NCBI GenBank assembly: GCA_016744925.1
Contig: JADGDJ010000008.1
Coordinates: 1 to 45,808 of the forward strand
Length of the DNA stretch: 45,808 nucleotides
Origin: Spirochaetaceae bacterium
GTDB lineage: Bacteria; Spirochaetota; Spirochaetia; DSM-2461
Direction: 5' to 3'
In this document: piece after piece, positions 25,002 to 32,351 of the stretch
Layout of the letters: each line of letters opens with the position of its first letter
How positions within the stretch are numbered: position 1 is the stretch's first letter
Translations under genes and position numbers: made by a program
Notes under the pieces: generated by a model
Seen by the model: only the letters and a program-made list of their open reading frames with translations
What the model was told of the DNA's origin: nothing
Databases searched by the model: none

Positions 25002-25952
25002 ATGAAAAAAAAACTCATGAATCTCATTATGCTAATAATTCTCAGTTCCTGCGTTCAAAACGGTTCGGAACTGATTCTTGATACACCCTTAATAAGCGAA
25101 ATGTCCTATATCTCACAAGGAGAAATAGAAAGAGACTCTCCTGAAGAACAGGAGGAAGATTTTACCCCTGAAAAAATAATACAGGCTTATAAAAAAGCCT
25201 ACCCCGATAAAATTAGCGAAATCACCTACAGAAATGACGACTGGGCAATGAAGGTATACGATCAGTGGTATTACTGGGCAGGAGGGCGATTGCTACCGGA
25301 AGAGCTTGTGCTTCATAAAGAAAAATATAACCCGCACATTTTCAATCAATATCCGGCAGATCTCCCGGAATTTCAAGAATTACCGATAGAAATAAAACAA
25401 AGACTTGATTCTGTAATAGCTGAGAGAAAAGAAACTCCTTTGCAGAGACACGCAGGATTTCTAAATAGCCTGTGGCGAGTCTATGACCGCGATACAAGCT
25501 GGGCAAGGGTAAAAACGACCTATTTCCTTGGGTTTAAGCTTCAGATTCATAGAGATCTTCTGGAAGACCTGGCTGACGTTGAAGAGGAGATTCAAAGACG
25601 TATGCTTGTTGACCGCGAATTGAGAGGATTTATACAATCTCTTAATAGAATTGACGGATATAACTGGAGAAGAATTGCCGAAACAGAAACACTGAGCGTT
25701 CACTCATATGGAATTGCCCTGGACCTTATTCTCCCTCACTCGGGAAGACAGGAAGTATACTGGCTCTGGACACAGAATAAAGGGCTGAACTTTTACGATC
25801 AGCCCTACGGCAAAAGGTTCACACCACCCGAATCATTTATTAAATCATTCGAAAAAAATGGTTTTATCTGGGGGGGCAAATGGCTCTTCTACGACACTAT
25901 ACATTTTGAATACAGGCCGGAAGTATTAATTCTCAACGGACTGCTTGATTAA
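25002..25952 (+). CDS. M15-family peptidase lipoprotein (D-Ala-D-Ala carboxypeptidase-like)
   Basis: The protein has 316 residues. Its lipoprotein signal ends in ILSSC (Cys17). The C-terminal half carries the zinc site of M15 peptidases: SVHSYGIALD with His234 and Asp241, and IHFEYRP with His301. WGGKW before the last His is also typical. The family cleaves peptidoglycan peptides, often D-Ala-D-Ala or L-Ala-D-Glu bonds; which bond is cut here is unknown. The first 140 residues are helical and specific to this protein. It is transcribed divergently from the alpha-2-macroglobulin/PBP1C operon across 103 bases. Its stop abuts that of the zinc-ribbon gene exactly. Confidence 0.85.
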   Translation: MKKKLMNLIMLIILSSCVQNGSELILDTPLISEMSYISQGEIERDSPEEQEEDFTPEKIIQAYKKAYPDKISEITYRNDDWAMKVYDQWYYWAGGRLLPEELVLHKEKYNPHIFNQYPADLPEFQELPIEIKQRLDSVIAERKETPLQRHAGFLNSLWRVYDRDTSWARVKTTYFLGFKLQIHRDLLEDLADVEEEIQRRMLVDRELRGFIQSLNRIDGYNWRRIAETETLSVHSYGIALDLILPHSGRQEVYWLWTQNKGLNFYDQPYGKRFTPPESFIKSFEKNGFIWGGKWLFYDTIHFEYRPEVLILNGLLD

Positions 25953-26177
25953 TCAGGCTCTTTGCTGAACTCTTTTCCTGGCGGCCGTAGAAACGGGAGT
26001 TTCTGAACGTCTTTTCAGAGGAACTCCGCAGTGACGGCATTTTGGCTCGGTTCCTGCGCAACTGGTACATATATTATAGTATTTATTGCAGTGCGTGCAG
26101 TAATAACGTCTGGCCGTAGCTTGAAAAACACGAGCGCAATTATCACAAGTTGCTTCTTTCGCATTAATTTGATCCAT
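25953..26177 (-). CDS. Small double zinc-ribbon protein
   Basis: The protein has 74 residues and four CxxC pairs: CDNC, CTHC, CTSC and CRHC. It should bind two zinc ions. A basic C-terminal tail follows (KRRSETPVSTAARKRVQQR), compatible with nucleic-acid binding. The start is ATG 26177, with AAGGAG 7 bases away; the frame continues 17 codons upstream without an SD. The function is unknown. Confidence 0.72.
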   Translation of the reverse strand: MDQINAKEATCDNCARVFQATARRYYCTHCNKYYNICTSCAGTEPKCRHCGVPLKRRSETPVSTAARKRVQQRA

Positions 26178-26254
26178 AATAATTCTCCTTACAATACAAT
26201 CACAATATAGCGCGGCAATACTGAACAATAGATATGCCGTTTGGTATAATTTAG

Positions 26255-26302
26255 CCCGAAACCGGGATTTTTCTAGTACTTTTTAAGCACAAAAGAAAAA
26301 TC
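26255..26302. other. Overlapping inverted repeats upstream of the small zinc-ribbon gene
   Basis: CCCG (26255-26258) pairs with CGGG (26263-26266), followed on the plus strand by ATTTTT. GATTTTTC (26266-26273) also pairs with GAAAAATC (26295-26302). The two hairpins share bases and exclude each other. The plus-strand hairpin could end transcripts from the M15 gene. The rest of 26178-26359 shows nothing further. Confidence 0.35.
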
Positions 26303-26359
26303 GGGACTAATACTTTCTAATACCAATGAGTATCAAAGGAGATTTGTTTAATTTTTATA

Positions 26360-26707
26360 TTATTTATCACCCGCTTCAGGAACTATGCAGATAAAAGAAA
26401 AATCCTCATCACCATTATTTTTAAACTGATGTTTTTCTCCACCTTGTACGTAAGCCGTATCACCGGGTGAAACGGATTGTTCCTCACCATCAATAAATAA
26501 TGTCCCTATTCCCTTAATGATGTAGTTAATGTGGGGCCATGGATGGCTATGGCTTGGTGTATATCCCTCTTTTTTAAGAGTGAAAATACGCATAGACCAC
26601 CCCTCCCAGCCTTCTTTCGAAGTTATAGCTGTTTGTTTCAGAACATTTTTAGCCGCTTCCATGTTCACTTCAACGGACTTCATATCTTTATTTTTCAATA
26701 TTGGCAT
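26360..26707 (-). CDS. Cupin-domain protein
   Basis: This 115-residue protein is a single cupin_2 barrel. The first motif is HSHPWPHINYIIKGIG near residue 54, giving the metal-binding histidines. The second is the PGDTAYVQGGEKHQF region with the final His. Such small cupins may be sugar or small-molecule binding proteins, isomerases or dioxygenase-like; the substrate cannot be read. The SD AAAGGAGT lies 6 bases before ATG. It is transcribed divergently from the CaCA exchanger across 126 bases. Confidence 0.85.
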   Translation of the reverse strand: MPILKNKDMKSVEVNMEAAKNVLKQTAITSKEGWEGWSMRIFTLKKEGYTPSHSHPWPHINYIIKGIGTLFIDGEEQSVSPGDTAYVQGGEKHQFKNNGDEDFSFICIVPEAGDK

Positions 26708-26833
26708 CTCTGACTCCTTTAGAGAATATTATCACAATAAATATATCAATGCTCAAGATAAAAATGTCTCGTCTATTTATCCCGGAGAACAAATTGATTA
26801 CAATGGATAAAAATGCTCTTAAAAGGATTTTAA

Positions 26834-27775
26834 ATGATAATTCTCTGGATCGCCGTATTCGCCGCATCACTTGCCTTATTGATATTTGCTTCCGACTGGT
26901 TTATTTCAGCGGCTGAAAAAATCGGACTGTATTTTAAAATACCAAGTTTTGTTATCGGTGTGATCATTATTGGAATAGGCACATCCCTTCCCGAACTGGC
27001 TTCTTCCATCGCTTCCGTTTTAAAGGGAAATTCCGAAATTGTCGTGGGGAATGCCATTGGATCTAATATAACGAATATATTCCTTGTTATGGGTGTAGGG
27101 GCATTCGTCGGTAAAAGGTTTGATCTCAAATACGATATTTTACGATCTGATATCCCTTTTCTCATAGCATCAGCGATGCTCATCAGCCTTATGGTCATTG
27201 ACAAAAACTTTTCACTTCCTGAAGCGATAATCTGTATTGCTTTGTTAATATTGTATATATATACATCATTTAAAAATGGAAGCATCGATGAAGAACTCGA
27301 TGAATTTGAAGATAGTCATGAGCACAAATTGACACCCTTTGTATGGACTATGCTCTTTGTCTCACCGGCACTTATAGCCCTGGGAGCGACATGGACTGTT
27401 AACGCAGTCATAGAGATCTCAAATACTTTAGGGATAGCCACTGAAATGATTGCTCTCTCAGCAGTAGCATTGGGAACGTCTCTCCCGGAAGTAATGGTTA
27501 CCATACAAGCGGCGAGAAGAGGAAATCCGGAAATGGCAGTGGGTAATGTGATCGGTTCAAATATATTCAACACTCTTGCCGTTATGGGTATCCCCGCCTT
27601 ATTCGGCAAACTGATTATTCCCGATGAACTTGTCAGCTTCCACATCCCCATGTTTCTCGGTGCGACTCTGCTTCTGGTCGTTATAACTTCAGACAAAAAA
27701 GTGTATCGCTTTGAAGGAATTATTCTACTGAGTTTTTATGTTTTCTTTATCGGAAACATCTTTGGACTCATCTGA
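26834..27775 (+). CDS. Calcium/sodium antiporter, CaCA family (YrbG-like)
   Basis: This 313-residue membrane protein has about ten helices. The two inverted alpha repeats are clear: GIGTSLPELASSIASVLKG with VGNAIGSNITN near residues 50-80, and ALGTSLPEVMVTIQAARRG with VGNVIGSNIFN near 213-245. The Glu of each TSLPE motif is the cation-binding residue. An acidic cytoplasmic loop (DEELDEFEDSHEH) separates the halves. It exports Ca2+ against Na+ or H+. The SD AAAAGGAT lies 5 bases before ATG. The 3' end overlaps the convergent bpt gene by 51 bases. Confidence 0.93.
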   Translation: MIILWIAVFAASLALLIFASDWFISAAEKIGLYFKIPSFVIGVIIIGIGTSLPELASSIASVLKGNSEIVVGNAIGSNITNIFLVMGVGAFVGKRFDLKYDILRSDIPFLIASAMLISLMVIDKNFSLPEAIICIALLILYIYTSFKNGSIDEELDEFEDSHEHKLTPFVWTMLFVSPALIALGATWTVNAVIEISNTLGIATEMIALSAVALGTSLPEVMVTIQAARRGNPEMAVGNVIGSNIFNTLAVMGIPALFGKLIIPDELVSFHIPMFLGATLLLVVITSDKKVYRFEGIILLSFYVFFIGNIFGLI

Positions 27776-28474
27776 TTTGTAACAGTTCCCTTCTAACCAG
27801 ACTTTTTTTTCCCAGTGATAGGTCTGGTGGGGGCTGAATTTCCCCTTGTAGGACATCCTGTTGTTCTCTTCAATCCAATATCCAAGATTGTAATAATTTA
27901 TGCCAAGTTCCCTACCTATCTCAATCTCTTTCATGATACTGAACTTGCCTAGGCTGAAATCGGAGAATTCAGGATCGTAAATAAAATACACACTGCTTAG
28001 AGCCTTTGAGCTGATATCGAGAAATCCTATACCGGCCAATTTGCCATCAATAAAGTATTCGCTTTGAGCCGAAGGGACAGCCGGTCGGAAAAAGCTGTCC
28101 TTAAAATGGGAAATATCACTTTCCTGACCGAATTTCACTTTCGAGTGTTTTTTATAAATTTCAAATATTTCATCTCTGTATTCGAGATGGCTCAACCGAA
28201 CAGTGGTTTCACTATTTTTCTTTAACACACGCCTTTGGCTCTTTGTGGGATAAAAACGGCGAGTGGAAACTCTAATAGGAACACAACTATGACAGTTGAC
28301 GCAGGAAGGTCTGAAAAAGAACAGACCGAAACGGCGCCATCCTGCAGAGAGGAACTCATCAAACTCTTCCTCATCGAGGTCATAGGCATAGAAATATTCC
28401 TGAGTGAATTTTTCTCCGTCAATATAGGGACAGTCTACAGGTTTAGACAAATCCGGTTCTTTCAAAAATATCAT
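27725..28474 (-). CDS. bpt: Aspartate/glutamate leucyltransferase (bacterial ATE/Bpt)
   Basis: The protein has 249 residues. It transfers leucine from Leu-tRNA to N-terminal Asp or Glu, marking proteins for ClpS/ClpAP in the N-degron pathway. ATE_N has FFFRPSCVNCHSCVPIRVSTRRF near residues 52-74, with the conserved cysteines. ATE_C has SAQSEYFIDGKLAGIGFLDI, LSSVYFIYDPEFSDFSLGKFSIMKEIE and YNLGYWIEENNRMSYKGKF. The length is normal. There is no SD; TATACT lies 9 bases before ATG, so the leader is at most a few bases. Only 38 bases separate it from the divergent U32 gene. Confidence 0.93.
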   Translation of the reverse strand: MIFLKEPDLSKPVDCPYIDGEKFTQEYFYAYDLDEEEFDEFLSAGWRRFGLFFFRPSCVNCHSCVPIRVSTRRFYPTKSQRRVLKKNSETTVRLSHLEYRDEIFEIYKKHSKVKFGQESDISHFKDSFFRPAVPSAQSEYFIDGKLAGIGFLDISSKALSSVYFIYDPEFSDFSLGKFSIMKEIEIGRELGINYYNLGYWIEENNRMSYKGKFSPHQTYHWEKKVWLEGNCYKSDESKDVSDKENIKTQ

Positions 28475-28483
28475 ATTCTATTA

Positions 28484-28505
28484 AGTATAATAAACGTGTT
28501 ATAAT
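28484..28505. promoter_or_regulatory. Back-to-back -10 boxes between bpt and the U32 gene
   Basis: The gap between the two divergent start codons is 38 bases. A minus-strand TATACT (28484-28489) lies 9 bases from the bpt ATG. A plus-strand TATAAT (28500-28505) lies 7 bases from the U32 ATG at 28513. Neither gene has an SD. Both transcripts should be leaderless or nearly so, and polymerases at the two sites would compete. Confidence 0.5.
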
Positions 28506-28512
28506 TTAGTAT

Positions 28513-30624
28513 ATGTTAATACCTGAAATTCTCGCTCCCGGAGGGAGTTTTAATTCATCAATTCACGCATTTGAAGCAGGTGCTGATGCTGTTTACATTG
28601 GAATGAGTTCTTTTTCCGCTAGAAAAGGGGCAAAAAATTTCACTCTCGATTCGCTGAGAAGGCTGAAAAACTATGCGGAAAAGCACCAGAAAAAAATATT
28701 TATAGCCATTAATACAGTATTAAAAGATGACGAACTGCCCCAGGTGATCACTCTTCTTCATCACCTGTCACTGATAGAAGTCGATGCGATCATTTTACAG
28801 GATACGGGACTGGCCTACATTATCAAAAATCACTTCCCCCATTTGGAAATGCACGCGTCTACTCAATTGGCTGCCCACAATTCCGAAGGAGTTCAAATTC
28901 TAAAGGAAGAGGGTTTCAGTCGAATAATTCTGGCGAGAGAACTGACCCTGGAAGAGATCGGAAAAATTCGCACCGACCATAGAGATATAGAACTGGAAGT
29001 TTTTATCCACGGTGCCATGTGTTTTAGTTTTTCGGGGATATGCCTCGCTTCGGGAACTCTGCTGGGTAGATCGGGAAATCGAGGGGAATGCGGCCAGATC
29101 TGTCGATCCTGGTTCGACCAGAAGAACTATTCTTTTTCCGCCAATGATTTAAAAGCCGGAACTGCTGTAAAAGACCTGCAAAACCTGGGGATCAATTCCC
29201 TTAAAATTGAAGGCCGTTTAAAGAGTCCCGAATACGTATCACATACAGTTTCCTACTATCGTTCAATTTTAGAAGAAGAAAAACCCTCTGTCATCCAACA
29301 AGAAGAGGAACTATCATCTCTCTCCTTTTCAAGGGATCAGACCAGTGCTTTTTTCAAGTCTGCCAAAGGTGAAAATATGGTGAACAGAGACTATGCTTCT
29401 CACACAGGTATACCCGCGGGAAAAGTACTCAGCTCCGACAAGGGCGGTTTCCGATTTAAAACTGAAACGGATGTATCCGATAGAGATGGTCTGCTGCTTT
29501 TCAGGGACAGAGAAAAATATCAGTTTGCCCTGAGAAGTACAGGAAAGAGAAACTCCTATAAGAAAGGAGAAACTGTAGAGGTTTTATTTAAGAGTAAAGT
29601 TGAGAAGGGTGATTCAATCTTCAAAGTCTCCGGACACAACCTGCAACTTAAAGAATTTAAAAAGGAGTCGTACAAACTCTGGAAAACCGGAATTCCCGCA
29701 ACGGTCCGTTTGACCGGAAGCGGAATACTCTTATCATCAGTGCTAAATGGTCATACGATTGAAATCGAAGAGAAAACAGCTCCCCAAAAGTCCACGGGTG
29801 GAAAAAGCTTTCAGAAGATCCTCGAGGAAAATCTGATAAAAAGCGGGACCGCTATATTCTCGATCCGGAATGTACACCTGGAAAATGATAGCGAATTGAA
29901 TGATGATGAGATTTTTTTCCCCCTTTCTATTTTGAAAAAGTTAAAAAATACTTTCTATGAAAAGTTGGAAGATTCTCTCGATACGCTATTTTCAGATTCC
30001 AGTACAAAAATCCTCCAATCAATAGAGGAAAAGCTCAAAAGTAAGACCTATTATAAGGGGGAATTTGAGATTCCAGAGAGAAAAGATATGAATCCAGAGG
30101 GAGGGCTGATCCCTTTTGTCGGAAAGAACAGGGGTTTCTCAGAATCAACTGTTTATTACCCTCTCCCTCCTCTCATCTTCCACAAGGAAGATTTTATGGA
30201 ATTGGAAAAAGCTATAAAGACCATATGTTCCGACAGATCCAGAACTATTATCGTGGGAATCAACAATATTTCTCATGTCTATTTTGTACAAAAATTCTCT
30301 AAATTTAAAAATGTTGTGTTCTTCACCGACTACTGTACATACATTGCCAACAGAGCCAATCAATTATTCTATAGGGAGAAAATCGAAAAGCTGCTCTTCT
30401 CCTATTTCTGGATTGAAAGTAAGAGCGAGCCTCTAAGGGATTTAAAGAAAATAGAACCGGATTTTAATCCCCATTTATTTGTCAGCAGGATCTGCTATAA
30501 ACTGCACAATGAACTGGGAACCTGCGGCAATTGTTCTAAAGATCTCACATATAAACTGATGCAGAGGGATAAAGAGTTTACCATTCGGGTAAAAGACTGT
30601 ATCACCTGGCTCTTTCAAAATTGA
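28513..30624 (+). CDS. U32 peptidase-family protein (RlhA/YdcP-like)
   Basis: The protein has 703 residues. The N-terminal U32 barrel has LAPGGSFNSSIHAFEAGADAVYIG at the start and the family signature EVFIHGAMCFSFSGICLASG at 162-181. Cys170, Cys177, Cys193 and Cys197 (RGECGQIC) could bind a 4Fe-4S cluster, as shown for related UbiU/UbiV. The C-terminal extension ends with LGTCGNCSKDLTY and a further Cys. Long U32 proteins of this type include RlhA, a 23S rRNA hydroxylation factor, so an RNA hydroxylation role using prephenate is plausible but not proven. It is probably leaderless. Confidence 0.85.
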   Translation: MLIPEILAPGGSFNSSIHAFEAGADAVYIGMSSFSARKGAKNFTLDSLRRLKNYAEKHQKKIFIAINTVLKDDELPQVITLLHHLSLIEVDAIILQDTGLAYIIKNHFPHLEMHASTQLAAHNSEGVQILKEEGFSRIILARELTLEEIGKIRTDHRDIELEVFIHGAMCFSFSGICLASGTLLGRSGNRGECGQICRSWFDQKNYSFSANDLKAGTAVKDLQNLGINSLKIEGRLKSPEYVSHTVSYYRSILEEEKPSVIQQEEELSSLSFSRDQTSAFFKSAKGENMVNRDYASHTGIPAGKVLSSDKGGFRFKTETDVSDRDGLLLFRDREKYQFALRSTGKRNSYKKGETVEVLFKSKVEKGDSIFKVSGHNLQLKEFKKESYKLWKTGIPATVRLTGSGILLSSVLNGHTIEIEEKTAPQKSTGGKSFQKILEENLIKSGTAIFSIRNVHLENDSELNDDEIFFPLSILKKLKNTFYEKLEDSLDTLFSDSSTKILQSIEEKLKSKTYYKGEFEIPERKDMNPEGGLIPFVGKNRGFSESTVYYPLPPLIFHKEDFMELEKAIKTICSDRSRTIIVGINNISHVYFVQKFSKFKNVVFFTDYCTYIANRANQLFYREKIEKLLFSYFWIESKSEPLRDLKKIEPDFNPHLFVSRICYKLHNELGTCGNCSKDLTYKLMQRDKEFTIRVKDCITWLFQN

Positions 30625-32351
30625 TAGGCATAGATCGTATCAAAAACCGACATGACTAATTCTCTGTAAACTTCACTACTCAATTTATCGTATTCTGCCG
30701 TCACTTCATAAGAGATCTCTCCTGCGGCATTGAGAAGGTACCATGAATATGAATTTTCACTGATGGATATAATCAGTTTGAAGGAATATCCCTCACTGGC
30801 AGTTAAAGTCACATCAAAACCTGTTTTTTCCAGATATCGTTTCAATTTCCTTTCACTACCGGATCCCCTGTGTTCCAGAACGATCGGTAGTCCCAGACCA
30901 TTTTGCATTAGGGCTCCATTATTTAATGAATAGAGGTAATTTAAGCGCTGTCTCTTCAAAAAAATATTCTTTCGACTTTCCAGTTTGATGAGATACTCGA
31001 GGGTCTCGATTATGGGCTCAACTTCCCAATCCGTACGAAATAAAGCCAATGCCTGATTGAGTAGAGAGTAGTCTGAACTCTCCCGTCCTCTTTCCAGCAG
31101 ATACCAGGGAATTGATTTCTCTGTCAATTCCAACTCGAATGCTTCGCAGAGTTCTATATATTTCATAAAAGTAGATTGGTTTCCCATAGATGCACGAGAA
31201 TAAGACCACCAGCTGTTCAGATCACTTCCTCCGCTTGTTTCGTCACCCACTGTTCTAGCGGCTTTTTTATATTTCTGCTCATTATAGAAAGAGAGTATTC
31301 CAAATTTTACCTGATTCACTTTTCCCAGGACCCAGTCCGGAAAACTACTGTATAAGCGCCTTTTCTCATATTCCGCCCTGGCACTGTATATATCGCTGAG
31401 AGGTCGATTCAAATCCATGGAATACTGATAGTGATCCGTACCAAAAAAATACATCCAGCTCATATCTCTGCGGCTCTGAACATCGGAGATATAAGCCATA
31501 GCTTTCTGCAGATTGCCAGTTTTCTGATACAATCCAGCCAGGGCGATTCGGGAAAGTGGCGTATCATCCATAGATTCTGCAAGAAGGTATTCCTCCTCCG
31601 ACTCATCGTATCGACCAGCCAGCTGCAGTATTTCCCCTCTAGCCAGATGCCCACTCGATCGATCCTTGGAATCCAGAGAATCTCCTGTGTATTGGAGAGA
31701 CTGTTCATAATTGTAAAATGAGTATTCCAGCAGAGATAAATTATAGAGAGCCACAGAAGCAAAATATCCCGCATTATTCTCAAGGGCATCTTCTATGGAA
31801 ATAAGATAATACTCTTTGGATTTTTCATAGTTGTACATATCGGAATACACCGTACCCAATGTTATGGCCAGGTTTCTATGAAAAGATCGATCAATTTCAT
31901 CGAGTAAAATCTTCTCACTCTCTTCAAGACGGTGAACTTTATAATAGAGCCAGGACAAATCATCAACGGCAGTTCGATGATAGTCTTCATAATCGAGCAG
32001 CTTCTCATAATAGAGAATCGACTCATCGTTTTCATTTAAACGCCCTAAAGTAGATCCGATCTGATAGATAACCGTTCCTCTATCGGGCTGGATAACTTCT
32101 CCTTCCCGATAGTACTGTAATGCCAGAGAATAGAGTTCTTTGTCGAAATAGAGATCTCCAATTTTTTCAACGATTCGATATGATTCGGGGTATGCCATCC
32201 TCCCCTCTTCGAGAACAGAAATGGCATGCTCATAATTTTCTTTATATAGGGCACTTTCCGCTTCATCAAAATACCACCCTTCATCTTGGTCCTGTGAAAA
32301 TGTATTAATCGGGAGGCATAAAAGTACGAACAAAATTGGTTTCATCTTCAT
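30615..32351 (-). CDS. Secreted TPR-repeat protein
   Basis: The protein has 578 residues with a Sec signal peptide (about 1-19, LPINTFSQ). About residues 25-290 are tandem TPR helices, such as YEHAISVLEEGRMAYPES, LALQYYREGEVIQPDRG and YEKSKEYYLISIEDALEN. The C-terminal part (about 480-578) looks like a mixed beta domain without a named match. It probably acts as a periplasmic scaffold. Its start overlaps the transglutaminase stop by 4 bases (ATGA), so it belongs to the MoxR/DUF58/transglutaminase operon and ends it. The 3' end overlaps the U32 gene by 10 bases. Confidence 0.8.
   Translation of the reverse strand: MKMKPILFVLLCLPINTFSQDQDEGWYFDEAESALYKENYEHAISVLEEGRMAYPESYRIVEKIGDLYFDKELYSLALQYYREGEVIQPDRGTVIYQIGSTLGRLNENDESILYYEKLLDYEDYHRTAVDDLSWLYYKVHRLEESEKILLDEIDRSFHRNLAITLGTVYSDMYNYEKSKEYYLISIEDALENNAGYFASVALYNLSLLEYSFYNYEQSLQYTGDSLDSKDRSSGHLARGEILQLAGRYDESEEEYLLAESMDDTPLSRIALAGLYQKTGNLQKAMAYISDVQSRRDMSWMYFFGTDHYQYSMDLNRPLSDIYSARAEYEKRRLYSSFPDWVLGKVNQVKFGILSFYNEQKYKKAARTVGDETSGGSDLNSWWSYSRASMGNQSTFMKYIELCEAFELELTEKSIPWYLLERGRESSDYSLLNQALALFRTDWEVEPIIETLEYLIKLESRKNIFLKRQRLNYLYSLNNGALMQNGLGLPIVLEHRGSGSERKLKRYLEKTGFDVTLTASEGYSFKLIISISENSYSWYLLNAAGEISYEVTAEYDKLSSEVYRELVMSVFDTIYAYQF

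Noticed and set aside
26830-27285. 151-codon frame antisense to the CaCA exchanger
   Set aside because: Mirror of a strongly conserved membrane gene; no SD, no independent support.
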